A stretch of 64,000 nucleotides of DNA from Rodentibacter genomosp. 2 (GTDB taxonomy: Bacteria; Pseudomonadota; Gammaproteobacteria; Enterobacterales; Pasteurellaceae). The position numbers were made by a program, and so were the translations under genes. The notes below the pieces were generated by a model that made no database searches, was not told the origin of the DNA, and worked only from the letters and a program-made list of their open reading frames with translations. Below, piece after piece: positions 28,272 through 36,851 of the stretch; within the stretch, counting starts at the first letter, position 1, and the number at the start of each line of letters is the position of its first letter. Location of the stretch: positions 1-64,000 of the forward strand of contig MLHP01000019.1 of assembly GCA_001999425.1 (NCBI GenBank), given 5' to 3'.

Positions 28272-29519
28272 ATGAATTTTTTCCAATATCAAAATAACCA
28301 ACTCTACGCAGAGCAACTGCCGGTACAACAACTCGCCGAACAGTTTGGTACTCCACTTTATATCTATTCCCGTGCGACACTGGAACGTCATTGGCATGCG
28401 TTTAACGATGCGTTAGGTTCACATCCCCATTTAATTTGTTTTGCCGTGAAATCCTGTTCCAATATTGGTGTATTAAGTGTAATGGCGAAATTAGGTTCAG
28501 GTTTTGATATTGTATCGCAAGGCGAATTAGAACGTGTGTTGGCAGCCGGTGGTGAAGCATCGAAGATTGTATTTTCCGGTGTGGCAAAATCCCGTGAAGA
28601 AATTATGCGAGCATTAGAAGTAGGCATTCGTTGCTTTAATGTTGAGTCGGTTTCCGAACTTAACCACATCAATCTCATTGCTGGTGAAATGGGTAAAATT
28701 GCGCCTATTTCCTTGCGTGTGAATCCGGATGTGGATGCTCATACCCACCCTTACATTTCTACCGGATTAAAAGAAAACAAATTCGGTATAAGCGTAGATG
28801 AAGCGTATGAAGTTTATCAATTGGCGGCAAGTTTACCGAATGTAAAAATTACCGGAATGGATTGCCATATCGGTTCTCAACTTACCGAATTACAACCGTT
28901 TTTGGACGCGACAGATCGCCTCATTGTGTTAATGGAACAACTCAAACAAGATAGCATTGCCTTGAAACATTTGGACTTAGGCGGCGGTTTAGGGGTGACT
29001 TATACCAATGAAAATCCACCTCATCCCAGTGAGTATGCCAAAGCCTTGTTGGAAAAATTAAAGGATTATCAGGATCTTGAAATTATTCTTGAACCAGGGC
29101 GGGCAATCACCGCCAATGCAGGCATTTTAGTGGCAAAAATCCAGTATTTGAAAAGTAACGAAAGCCGCAATTTTGCCATCACAGATGCCGGTATGAACGA
29201 TATGATTCGCCCTGCTTTATACGAGGCTTATATGAATATCGTGGAAATTGACCGCACTTTAGGGCGTGAAAAAGCGATTTACGATGTGGTCGGGCCGGTA
29301 TGCGAAACCTCGGATTTTTTAGGCAAACAGCGAGAACTCGCCATTGCCGAGGGAGATTATATTGCACAATGTTCTGCTGGTGCTTATGGCGCAAGTATGT
29401 CTTCCAACTACAATTCCCGCCCGCGTACAGCTGAAGTGTTAGTGGATGGTGATAAAGTGCATTTAATCCGCCGCCGTGAAGGTTTGCAAGAGCTTTGGGC
29501 GTTGGAATCCGTTATCTAA
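28272..29519 (+). CDS. lysA: Diaminopimelate decarboxylase
   Basis: PLP enzyme for the last step of lysine synthesis. The 415 residues from MNFFQY include the PLP lysine K60 (CFAVKSCSN), the glycine-rich phosphate loop LDLGGGLGV, EPGR, and the active-site Cys in GPVCETSDF. I chose ATG at 28272; an upstream TTG in frame has no ribosome site. It ends at a USS-derived hairpin. Confidence 0.96.
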   Translation: MNFFQYQNNQLYAEQLPVQQLAEQFGTPLYIYSRATLERHWHAFNDALGSHPHLICFAVKSCSNIGVLSVMAKLGSGFDIVSQGELERVLAAGGEASKIVFSGVAKSREEIMRALEVGIRCFNVESVSELNHINLIAGEMGKIAPISLRVNPDVDAHTHPYISTGLKENKFGISVDEAYEVYQLAASLPNVKITGMDCHIGSQLTELQPFLDATDRLIVLMEQLKQDSIALKHLDLGGGLGVTYTNENPPHPSEYAKALLEKLKDYQDLEIILEPGRAITANAGILVAKIQYLKSNESRNFAITDAGMNDMIRPALYEAYMNIVEIDRTLGREKAIYDVVGPVCETSDFLGKQRELAIAEGDYIAQCSAGAYGASMSSNYNSRPRTAEVLVDGDKVHLIRRREGLQELWALESVI

Positions 29520-29534
29520 TATTCTTTTAAAAAG

Positions 29535-29578
29535 AAAGTGCGGTTGAAAAATAAATAGATTTTCAGCCGCACTTTTTT
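29535..29578 (+). terminator. USS-derived terminator of lysA
   Basis: AAGTGCGGTTGAAAA pairs with TTTTCAGCCGCACTT, then T6. The right arm has G for A at one position, so it is not an exact USS. Confidence 0.82.
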
Positions 29579-29604
29579 ATAAGAGAGATTCGTTTATCCT
29601 AACC

Positions 29605-30030
29605 TTATTTAACAATATCTCCTTTAAGAGCTACGCCGCTAATAATATTTCCTGCATGACATTCGTATTCCGTACGACTTTTAAAGGTATTCTTTTTATA
29701 GTAACTCACAATATTTCCAACCTTTTTCGCACCTTTTGATGCGGCTTTATCTTGCAACTGTTTTGCAGCAGATAAAAATGCCCACTGGCATGCTTTCTCA
29801 TCACTTTTATTTGCCGCATTTGTTTTTTTATTTGTTACTGAGTTTGCGATCAGTACTTTACCCGGTGCCGGTGTACCAAAATAAAGTTTGATGTTTGGAT
29901 TAAGTACCTCTCCAGCCTCTGGTGATTTTAATGCTTGACTAATGGATAAATGGTGGGTTGTATCACGTGGAGCGCAGGCTGCTATTGCTAAAGTTGATAC
30001 AATAATGCCAAGTTTTGCACTTAGTTTCAT
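29605..30030 (-). CDS. Lipoprotein of the family often labelled 'excinuclease ATPase subunit'
   Basis: A 141-residue lipoprotein with a lipobox Cys (AIAAC, Cys19). Conserved blocks are IKLYFG, NKKTNAANKSDEKACQWAFLSA and TEYECHAGNIISGVALKGD. I recall this family from enterobacterial genomes, where it is misnamed 'excinuclease ATPase subunit' and often sits beside aryl polyene clusters. No ATPase motif is visible. Here it is divergent from the lipoprotein that opens the APE operon, fitting that association. Function unknown. Confidence 0.72.
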   Translation of the reverse strand: MKLSAKLGIIVSTLAIAACAPRDTTHHLSISQALKSPEAGEVLNPNIKLYFGTPAPGKVLIANSVTNKKTNAANKSDEKACQWAFLSAAKQLQDKAASKGAKKVGNIVSYYKKNTFKSRTEYECHAGNIISGVALKGDIVK

Positions 30031-30123
30031 AGGGAGTTCTCCAAGATAATGAGTTGAAACGGGATCTTTATTTCAGATCGAAATGAAGTATAACATTTTT
30101 ATTCTAATTTAAAATTATCTACA

Positions 30124-30157
30124 TTGCGTTCAATGAATTAGCTAGGTAGAATTAGCT
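30124..30157 (+). promoter_or_regulatory. Candidate promoter of the APE operon with a 14-bp-spaced direct repeat
   Basis: A -35-like TTGCGT (30124-30129) and a -10-like TAGAAT (30147-30152) are separated by 17 bases. GAATTAGCT occurs at 30135-30143 and 30149-30157, the second copy overlapping the -10. This geometry suits a repressor site. The next gene starts at 30192. Confidence 0.5.
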
Positions 30158-30191
30158 GGCTTTAAGGATTTAAATTGGAAAAGGATAGAGG

Positions 30192-30623
30192 ATGAAAAAC
30201 ATTATTTTAGGATTAATGGCATTTGGTTTAGTCGCATGTTCTGCAGGTGGGGTTGATGAAGGTAGTTTAAAACCTGTGAATCGTGCTTTGAATGTAAAAC
30301 ATGTTTGTGTAAAAGGTAGTACACGTGGTGCACCGGATCAATTTGTTGCAAATTTAAAAACGAGTCTGAAAAAGAAAAATATTACCTCTGAATCAATTGC
30401 TAGTGCCAGTGATGCGAAGTGTGATTATATCTTAGCCTTTGGCGTAAAAGGTAACCGTAACATTGTGGCAAAAGCAAAACTGCGTTTAATGGAAGTTAAA
30501 AATCAAAGTGAAGTTGGTTTTGTTCTTTATGCTCGTAAAGGTGATGAAAAAGATCGTGTTGCTGAAGTAGGTTTGCAAGGTCAAACTGATACTATGATTG
30601 GTCAATTATTCAAAGATTATTAA
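30192..30623 (+). CDS. Lipoprotein at the head of the APE operon (Sbal_3080-like)
   Basis: A 143-residue lipoprotein with lipobox Cys16 (GLVAC), then a domain with VKHVCVKGSTRGAPDQF and a central KCDYILAFGVKG strand. It resembles the small Sbal_3080-type lipoproteins; that assignment is from memory. Only two bases separate its stop from the apeC start, so it is in the same operon. It may help with outer-membrane placement of the pigment, but this is only inferred from context. Confidence 0.7.
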   Translation: MKNIILGLMAFGLVACSAGGVDEGSLKPVNRALNVKHVCVKGSTRGAPDQFVANLKTSLKKKNITSESIASASDAKCDYILAFGVKGNRNIVAKAKLRLMEVKNQSEVGFVLYARKGDEKDRVAEVGLQGQTDTMIGQLFKDY

Positions 30624-30625
30624 TC

Positions 30626-31360
30626 ATGCCGATCTGCCGCTTTTCATTTAATATTAAAAACTGGGCAATGGTTTGTTCTAAAAAATTAGAAGCAGACGAT
30701 TGGAAAAGAGGAGAAGTTTTTTGGCAAGAAAATGCGGTTAATTTTGCAGACGTTTCTCCTAAACTTGCTTTTTTACCTCCGTTAAAGCGTCGCCGATTAA
30801 GCCCGGCCGCTCGTTTGTTTTTTGAATCGGCGTGGGAGTTATTAGGCGAAAATAAAAACATTCCGGTAGTTTATGCCTCTTCAAATGGGGAAATTAATCG
30901 TAATTTTGATCTTTGGCATAGTTTATTGACAGAAGGAGATGTTTCACCCACCTCCTTTAGTCTCTCGGTGCATAATGCTTTGGTTGGGCAGTGGTCTGAA
31001 CTTAGTGGGGTAAAAGCAGAAATCACCGCATTGACCGCTCAACAAGATAATTTAGAGATCGCCTTGTTAGAAGCCTATTTGTTATTAAATGAAGGAATGA
31101 ATCAAGTATTGGTTGTTGTGGCGGAATCGCCTTTAGAAGATTCATACAATGCGTCGCCTATTTATCGTCAACCTTTTTCTTATGCGTTAAGTTTATTAGT
31201 CGAAAAAGGGGGGGATTACACATTGGCGTTAGACGAGAGCGAGGGGGATCCTTCAGGCTTCGATAATGCATTAACTTGGGTGAAAAATCAGTACTTGAGT
31301 ATTAAAGAATGGAAAACGAAAAGTAGCGCAAAAGGAAGTTGGCAATGGAGAAAAAATTAG
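30626..31360 (+). CDS. apeC: APE chain length factor (ketoacyl-synthase-like, ApeC)
   Basis: A 244-residue protein of the beta-ketoacyl synthase-like N-terminal family (PF13723). It pairs with the KS ApeO and sets polyene length. The fold is recognisable (VVYASSNGEINRN, SLSVHNALVG) but there is no nucleophilic Cys at the usual place and no His pair, as expected for a CLF. The start is near the upstream lipoprotein stop. Its 3' end overlaps apeD by 16 bases. Confidence 0.85.
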   Translation: MPICRFSFNIKNWAMVCSKKLEADDWKRGEVFWQENAVNFADVSPKLAFLPPLKRRRLSPAARLFFESAWELLGENKNIPVVYASSNGEINRNFDLWHSLLTEGDVSPTSFSLSVHNALVGQWSELSGVKAEITALTAQQDNLEIALLEAYLLLNEGMNQVLVVVAESPLEDSYNASPIYRQPFSYALSLLVEKGGDYTLALDESEGDPSGFDNALTWVKNQYLSIKEWKTKSSAKGSWQWRKN

Positions 31361-32133
31361 ATTGGAGCCGACGTTTTATTGCCACGGCGTTAGGTTTTCT
31401 TGTTTGGGGGGTAGCCGGTACCTTATTGCAGCTCTATCTCTATCCTTATGCTAAAAATCACAAAAAAAATAGTTTGGCTACCCAATTCAAGATTCGTCGT
31501 CTAGTCAGTAAAATTTGGGCATATTTCATTCGATATTTAACCATTTCGGGTGTTCTTGAGGTGAAATATCAAGGTTTTGAACGTTTGGGACGTCAGGGAC
31601 AATTGGTGTTAGTAAATCACCCGTCGTTACTTGATGTGGTATTGATTCTCGCTAAAGCCTCAGAACTGAATTGTATTGTAAAGAAAGAATTACTGAATAA
31701 TCCTACAATGAGAAACCAAATTTTAGCGTGCGGTTTTTTACCCAATACCGAATCATTGGAACTTCTAGAAGAATGTGATGAAGTGCTGAAAAAACAAGCT
31801 CTTTTACTTTTCCCTGAGGGTACAAGAACCGGATGGGATGGTGAAGTTAAACTCAATCGTGGTGCCGTATCTATTGGTTTGCGTAGTGCAAATGTTATTA
31901 CTCCAATAGTTATTAGAATGAATCCGTTGAATTTTAAAAAAGGGCAACCTTGGTATCAGCTGCCGAAAAAACGTATTCAATATGAACTCATTGTGGGAGA
32001 AGACATCAACCCGAAGGGTTGGTTGGCAGAAAAGCCGTTGCCGATTGCTTCTCGCCGATTAACCGAATATTTACAACATTATTTTAACTCTCAAACTAAG
32101 GATGATGAAAATGACACTCGAACAACAACTTAA
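31345..32133 (+). CDS. apeD: APE cluster 1-acyl-glycerol-phosphate-type acyltransferase (ApeD)
   Basis: A membrane-associated PlsC-family acyltransferase of 262 residues, with an N-terminal hydrophobic segment. The H-x4-D motif is in NHPSLLDVV and the second block is FPEGTRTGWDG. It is thought to help attach the aryl polyene to its lipid-like anchor. I chose ATG at 31345 because AAGGAAG is seven bases upstream. It overlaps apeC and nearly abuts the ACP gene. Confidence 0.84.
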   Translation: MEKKLDWSRRFIATALGFLVWGVAGTLLQLYLYPYAKNHKKNSLATQFKIRRLVSKIWAYFIRYLTISGVLEVKYQGFERLGRQGQLVLVNHPSLLDVVLILAKASELNCIVKKELLNNPTMRNQILACGFLPNTESLELLEECDEVLKKQALLLFPEGTRTGWDGEVKLNRGAVSIGLRSANVITPIVIRMNPLNFKKGQPWYQLPKKRIQYELIVGEDINPKGWLAEKPLPIASRRLTEYLQHYFNSQTKDDENDTRTTT

Positions 32134-32374
32134 ACAACTAATTATTGATAGTCTCGCACTGGAAGATGTTTCTGTAGATGATATTGAAGATAATACGGTA
32201 TTATTTTCTGATGAGGGTTTAGGGCTTGATTCGGTAGATGCGCTTGAATTAGGTTTGGCGGTGCAAAAAACATTTGGTTTACAGTTGGATAGCGAACAAA
32301 ATCAATTACGTGAACATTTTGAAAGTGTCGCAACATTGGCACAATTTATTCGTAGTAAAAAAGGGGAAGTGTGA
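32111..32374 (+). CDS. apeE: APE acyl carrier protein ApeE
   Basis: An 87-residue acyl carrier protein. The phosphopantetheine site is S41 in GLGLDSVDALEL. The start at 32111 has AAGGA eight bases upstream; ATGs at 32102 and 32105 are too close to it. The gene overlaps apeD (ends 32133) by 23 bases. Together with ApeF it carries the starter and the growing polyene. No phosphopantetheinyl transferase is in the window. Confidence 0.85.
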   Translation: MTLEQQLKQLIIDSLALEDVSVDDIEDNTVLFSDEGLGLDSVDALELGLAVQKTFGLQLDSEQNQLREHFESVATLAQFIRSKKGEV

Positions 32375-32376
32375 TT

Positions 32377-32625
32377 GTGACTGAACAAGAAATCAGAGAT
32401 TTACTCAGCGAAGCGCTTCAATCGCTGTTTGAAATTGAACCGGAGCGAATTAAACCGGAAACCAATCTTTACGAAGAATTGGAGATTGATAGCATTGATG
32501 CTATTGACTTGATTGATCATATCAAACGAAAAACGGGACATAAATTACAGGCGGAAGATTTTCGCAATGTGCGTACCGTAGATGATGTGGTGCAAGCAGT
32601 GTTAAAACAACAAAATTCTGTGTAA
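32377..32625 (+). CDS. apeF: APE acyl carrier protein ApeF
   Basis: An 82-residue acyl carrier protein with phosphopantetheine site S39 in LEIDSIDAIDL. I prefer GTG at 32377, with GGGGAAG at a normal distance, over GTG at 32371. It is acidic and more like canonical ACPs than ApeE. Its stop overlaps the next start (TAATG). Confidence 0.85.
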   Translation: MTEQEIRDLLSEALQSLFEIEPERIKPETNLYEELEIDSIDAIDLIDHIKRKTGHKLQAEDFRNVRTVDDVVQAVLKQQNSV

Positions 32626-34277
32626 TGTTAGCCTATCTACCTTCCGATCTCGTTGCTAATCAACCGGCTTGGACTTATGCGGATTTTGAGCAACGAGCCT
32701 TTCAAATTTCTGCGGAGCTCAGCACCCGCCAATTTCATTCTATTGCTGTTTGGATGGAAGATGGTGCTAAGTTGGCTTGCCTATTACTTGGCGCATGGCA
32801 TGCTAATGTTCGTGTATTATTTCCATCTAATTTTACCGAAGAAAGTATTCAATGGGTCAATCAATACGCTCAATGTTGGATTACCGATCGCGAAGTGGAA
32901 TTAGAGAACGCCTTTCAATTTGATGAATTTGCGTCACTCCCTTTTCAAAAAACTACGCACAATCGACCGCTCTTTGATTTCAACAATCAAACCGAAATTT
33001 GGTTAAAAACCTCAGGTAGTACGGGGGAGGCAAAAACCATTGTTAAAACCGCACAGCAAATGTGGCTTGGTGCGAATGTGCTTGCACAAACCTTACCTTT
33101 TGCGAATGGCAATGCCACAACGGTGATTAGCACCGTGAGTATCCAGCATATTTACGGTTTAACCGTACATATTATGATGGCATTGGTCAAGGGTTGGCGG
33201 ATTGGACGTATTCAACAGTTTTATCCGGAATGTATTTTTGTACAAGCGAAGCAATGCAAATCGGCTGTGGTGGTGAGTAGTCCGTCAATGTTAGCAAGTA
33301 TGGAATGGCGACAAGCTAAATTGCCACAAAGTGTGATTGGTATTATTTCGTCGGGCGGCATGTTGGCGGAAGATTTATCGCAAACTATCCGCCATTATGT
33401 TCCGCTTGTTGAAATTTACGGCAGTACCGAGACAGGGCCAATCGCTATCCGTGAAGATATCGGCTTATGGCAATCTTTACCTGAAAGTCAATTAGGCACC
33501 AATGAGCAAGGGGAATTATGGATTGAGGGAAGTTGGCTTTCCCAACGAGAACAAACCGCTGATGTCGTAAAATTTGAAAATGATGGTTTTCTCTTACTGG
33601 GGCGTTCTGATCGTATTGTAAAAATTGGTGATAAACGTATTTCTTTGATTAGCGTAGAAAATACATTAACTCAGCACAACTGGGTAAGTGATTGCTATAT
33701 TGCGAAACATCCGGAACAAAAACGCTTAGCGTCTTGGGTCGAATTGAACCGAGAGGGCGTTGCATTTTTACGTGAAAAAGGTCATCGGGCATTGGTTCAG
33801 GTTTTAAAAACATATCTTAAATATTCTCAGGAAGAGGCTGCAATTCCACGTTTTTGGCGTTTTACCGATGCTTTGCTTCGTAATACTCAATCAAAAATAA
33901 ACAAACAGCAATTTAACCGCACTTTCTTGGAGGATTGTAAGGAACCTATTTGGCTGGAAGAAAAACGTGAAGGCAATACATTTCAAGCTATGGGTAAAGT
34001 ACCGTTAGATTTGGTTTACTTAAAAGATCATTTTGCTGAATTTCCACTTGTACCCGGGGTAGTAGAATTACAATGGGTCTTTGAGCAAATGATAAAATTG
34101 GTGCCGCAGCACTACACTTGTTCACACATTGATAAATTAAAGTTCCAAAAATTTCTTTGCCCGGCAGATCAATTTATATTAAACCTCAAATGGGATGAAG
34201 CCAAAGGCAAGGTCGTTTTCCAACTCACTACTGAAAATGAGGTATGCTGTAGTGGCGTGGCAATGCTGGTAAACTAG
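32625..34277 (+). CDS. Fused acyl-ACP ligase-dehydratase (ApeH-ApeI)
   Basis: Residues 1-about 435 form an AMP-binding ligase of the ApeH type: phosphate loop LKTSGSTGEAKTIVK (about 122-136), YGSTETGPIA, and the late Lys in NTQSKINKQQF. Residues about 445-550 form a hot-dog domain like ApeI (VYLKDHFAEFPLVPGVVELQW), with a candidate catalytic His. Elsewhere ApeH and ApeI are separate genes. Here a second ligase without this domain follows at 34822. The ligase would load an aryl acid onto an ACP and the second domain would dehydrate beta-hydroxyacyl-ACP with ApeP. Confidence 0.85.
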   Translation: MLAYLPSDLVANQPAWTYADFEQRAFQISAELSTRQFHSIAVWMEDGAKLACLLLGAWHANVRVLFPSNFTEESIQWVNQYAQCWITDREVELENAFQFDEFASLPFQKTTHNRPLFDFNNQTEIWLKTSGSTGEAKTIVKTAQQMWLGANVLAQTLPFANGNATTVISTVSIQHIYGLTVHIMMALVKGWRIGRIQQFYPECIFVQAKQCKSAVVVSSPSMLASMEWRQAKLPQSVIGIISSGGMLAEDLSQTIRHYVPLVEIYGSTETGPIAIREDIGLWQSLPESQLGTNEQGELWIEGSWLSQREQTADVVKFENDGFLLLGRSDRIVKIGDKRISLISVENTLTQHNWVSDCYIAKHPEQKRLASWVELNREGVAFLREKGHRALVQVLKTYLKYSQEEAAIPRFWRFTDALLRNTQSKINKQQFNRTFLEDCKEPIWLEEKREGNTFQAMGKVPLDLVYLKDHFAEFPLVPGVVELQWVFEQMIKLVPQHYTCSHIDKLKFQKFLCPADQFILNLKWDEAKGKVVFQLTTENEVCCSGVAMLVN

Positions 34278-34286
34278 GTGGTTTTG

Positions 34287-34832
34287 ATGAAAGCCATTGT
34301 CAATTTAGTTTTATTTTTTGCTAGTCTTGCTTATCCGATTTATTGGTTATGGGGTGAAAATCTGCAGGTTTTGGCTTTGCTGCCTTTTATTATCGGCTTT
34401 TTTTGGGGATTAAAAGGGATTTATGAACAAGCCTTTATGCGGTATTTCTCGTGGGGTATTGCTGGATTACTGATGATTGTCGGTATCACCCGTACCAACG
34501 AGATGATGTATGGTTATCCCATTATGATAAACGGCTTGATGTTGGTTATTTTCGGTGCGAGTTTATGGCAAAAACAAACAATCATTGAACGTTTTGCCCG
34601 TATGCAAACCCCGAACCTAAGCGCATATGGTGTGCGTTATACCCGTAAAGTTACCCAGATTTGGTGCGGCTTTTTTATCTTCAATATTGTTGTCTCAGGT
34701 ATTACGATTTATTTCAATTTACTTGATTATTGGGCATTATATAACGGTTTCATTTCGTATTTTTTAATGGGCATATTGATGGCGGGAGAATGGATTGTCC
34801 GTCAATATATGAAGAAACATTATGAAAAATAA
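34287..34832 (+). CDS. apeG: COG4648 integral membrane protein of APE clusters (ApeG)
   Basis: A 181-residue membrane protein with about five or six hydrophobic segments and the conserved GITRTNEMMYGYPIMIN and ARMQTPNLSAYGVRYTRKVTQ blocks of the COG4648 family. Function unknown, but it is a regular member of APE operons. ATG at 34287 follows AGGTGG. It overlaps the second ligase gene by 11 bases. Confidence 0.82.
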   Translation: MKAIVNLVLFFASLAYPIYWLWGENLQVLALLPFIIGFFWGLKGIYEQAFMRYFSWGIAGLLMIVGITRTNEMMYGYPIMINGLMLVIFGASLWQKQTIIERFARMQTPNLSAYGVRYTRKVTQIWCGFFIFNIVVSGITIYFNLLDYWALYNGFISYFLMGILMAGEWIVRQYMKKHYEK

Positions 34833-36129
34833 TTTTACTCCTAACACATTAATTGCATTAAACCCAGAGTGGAAATGGCAAGATTTTGCCGAACGTTCAC
34901 AACAAATTACCGCACAACTCAAACAAGATAATGTACATTCGGTGGCATTTTGGTTTGATGATGCTGCCAGTTTTGCTTGTGCTATGTTGGCTTGTTTTAA
35001 TGCCAATGTTCGAATTTTACTTCCCCCTAATTTATTACCGGAAAACCAGCAGTGGATCGCCGAGCATAGTGATTTTTTATTTGATGACAAACGGTTTGAA
35101 ACTTACGGGATTTTGCAGAAAGTTCGCGAAAATCGACCGCTCTTTGATGAAAAAAATCAAACGGAAATTTGGTTAAAGACTTCAGGGAGCAGTGGCGAAC
35201 CCAAAATCCTATGTAAAACGGCACAGCAAATGTGGATTGAATCACAAGCGATTGTCTCTTCCATTCCATTTAACACGCCGGATTTTCATATTGTTTCAAG
35301 TGTTTCCGCACAGCATCATTATGGATTGTCTTATCGCATTATGTTGCCGTTAGCGATGGGCTGGACAATAGGTCGCCAACAGTTGCCTTATCCTGAATAT
35401 ATGATAGCGGATAGTCTATATGCCAAAAAATGTCTTTGGATCAGCAGCCCCGCTTTATTAAACCACTTAAATATGGCTGACTCACGTTTTGCAGACTTTA
35501 ACCTTGGCGGCATCATTTCAGCAGGCGGCGTATTGCCTGTTCACATAGGCAATGCTTTACGGGAAAAACTCAACACAACCGTAGTGGAATGTTATGGTAG
35601 CACGGAAACCGGGGCGATTGCGTTTCGGGCTGACGACGGGCTTTGGAGCCCAACCCCACTTACTCAAGTAGGATTGAATGAACAAGGTGCATTGTGGGTG
35701 GATTCCCAATGGCTTAATCAGTGGGAACAAACAGCTGATGCGGCAGAATTTTACGGCGAACAATTTAAACTACTGGGGCGGATTGATCGTGTTGTTAAGT
35801 TTGGAGATAAGCGAATTTCACTCGTCAATATCGAGCAGCATTTACTACAACAACCTTTGGTCGCAGATTGCTACATTGCCCCACACCCGAAGAAAGCACG
35901 CCCTGCCGCCTGGGTAGCCTTAACGGAGGAGGGGATTCATGCGTATCATCAACAAGGGAGAACAGCATTGATTGAACAACTTCGTCATTTTCTAATGCAA
36001 TCGCAAGAAATGGCGGGTATTCCTCGGTTTTGGCGTTTCACTCAACAGCTGCCACGCAATAGTCAATCTAAAATCAGTCGTGTGGATTTTAACCAGGTTT
36101 TTCTCACCGGACAGGACGATAACTTGTAA
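34822..36129 (+). CDS. apeH: Stand-alone aryl acyl-ACP ligase (ApeH)
   Basis: A 435-residue AMP-dependent ligase, clearly paralogous to the first part of the fusion protein at 32625. Shared stretches include TEIWLKTSGS and GEP/GEA then KTAQQMW. It also has YGSTETGAIAF and the end motif NSQSKISRVDF with the catalytic Lys. It activates an aryl acid, 4-hydroxybenzoate in E. coli, and loads it on an ACP. Its stop overlaps the apeJ start. Which of the two ligases handles the starter is unknown. Confidence 0.87.
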   Translation: MKNNFTPNTLIALNPEWKWQDFAERSQQITAQLKQDNVHSVAFWFDDAASFACAMLACFNANVRILLPPNLLPENQQWIAEHSDFLFDDKRFETYGILQKVRENRPLFDEKNQTEIWLKTSGSSGEPKILCKTAQQMWIESQAIVSSIPFNTPDFHIVSSVSAQHHYGLSYRIMLPLAMGWTIGRQQLPYPEYMIADSLYAKKCLWISSPALLNHLNMADSRFADFNLGGIISAGGVLPVHIGNALREKLNTTVVECYGSTETGAIAFRADDGLWSPTPLTQVGLNEQGALWVDSQWLNQWEQTADAAEFYGEQFKLLGRIDRVVKFGDKRISLVNIEQHLLQQPLVADCYIAPHPKKARPAAWVALTEEGIHAYHQQGRTALIEQLRHFLMQSQEMAGIPRFWRFTQQLPRNSQSKISRVDFNQVFLTGQDDNL

Positions 36130-36851
36130 TGTATAAGGTAATAGCAGTAATCCCTCACTACAATCACTCAGGCACAATTTGCAATGTAGTTCAACAGTTT
36201 TTAGACCTCGGCTTACCTGTATTGGTCGTGGATGATGGTTCGACGCTCGAACATCAAGCAACCTTACAAGCCTTGCAAAACCAACAAGATGTTTCTGTTT
36301 ATTTTCGTTCACAAAATGGCGGGAAAGGGGCGGCAATGAAAAGCGGTTTCAAGCGTGCCGTAAAAATGGGATTTGATTATGTCGTCCAAGTTGATGCCGA
36401 TGGGCAGCATAATCTTGCAGATGTAAAAATAATGCTGGAAAAAATGCAAAAAAATCCAACCGCACTTATTTGTGGACGCCCGATTTACAGCGATGATGCG
36501 CCCAAATCCCGCCTTTACGGACGTAAAATTACGAATTTTTGGAATGTCATTCATACCCACTCTTTTGATATTAAAGACGGGATGTGTGGTTTTCGCCTTT
36601 ACCCGCTCAAGACTTTGCAAAATTTACTAAAAAATGAACCGATTGGAGATAGAATGGATTTCGATATTGAAATTCTGATTAAAGCTCATTGGTATCAAAT
36701 CCCACTTATTTGGGTGGATACGCCGGTGCGTTATGAGCAGGGCGGCGTATCACATTTTCGGGCGTGGGCAGATAATTGGCTGATTAGCAAAATGCATACC
36801 AAACTTTTCTTTGGTATGTTAGCCCGTTGGTTTACAGGAAAACCTTTATGA
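36129..36851 (+). CDS. apeJ: Family 2 glycosyltransferase of the APE cluster
   Basis: A 240-residue GT-A enzyme of the dolichol-phosphate-mannose-synthase type: IPHYNHSGTI, VVDDGS, GGKGAAMKSGF, then the metal-binding D-x-D (VDADGQHN). No membrane helix is obvious. ApeJ in E. coli is, as I recall, a glycosyltransferase joined to an acyltransferase; here the two halves are adjacent ORFs overlapping by ATGA. It may glycosylate the APE carrier lipid. Confidence 0.8.
   Translation: MYKVIAVIPHYNHSGTICNVVQQFLDLGLPVLVVDDGSTLEHQATLQALQNQQDVSVYFRSQNGGKGAAMKSGFKRAVKMGFDYVVQVDADGQHNLADVKIMLEKMQKNPTALICGRPIYSDDAPKSRLYGRKITNFWNVIHTHSFDIKDGMCGFRLYPLKTLQNLLKNEPIGDRMDFDIEILIKAHWYQIPLIWVDTPVRYEQGGVSHFRAWADNWLISKMHTKLFFGMLARWFTGKPL

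Noticed and set aside
28075..28380. Open frame on the - strand opposite lptM and the lysA start
   Set aside because: It is a shadow of two well-supported + strand genes and has no family features or ribosome site.
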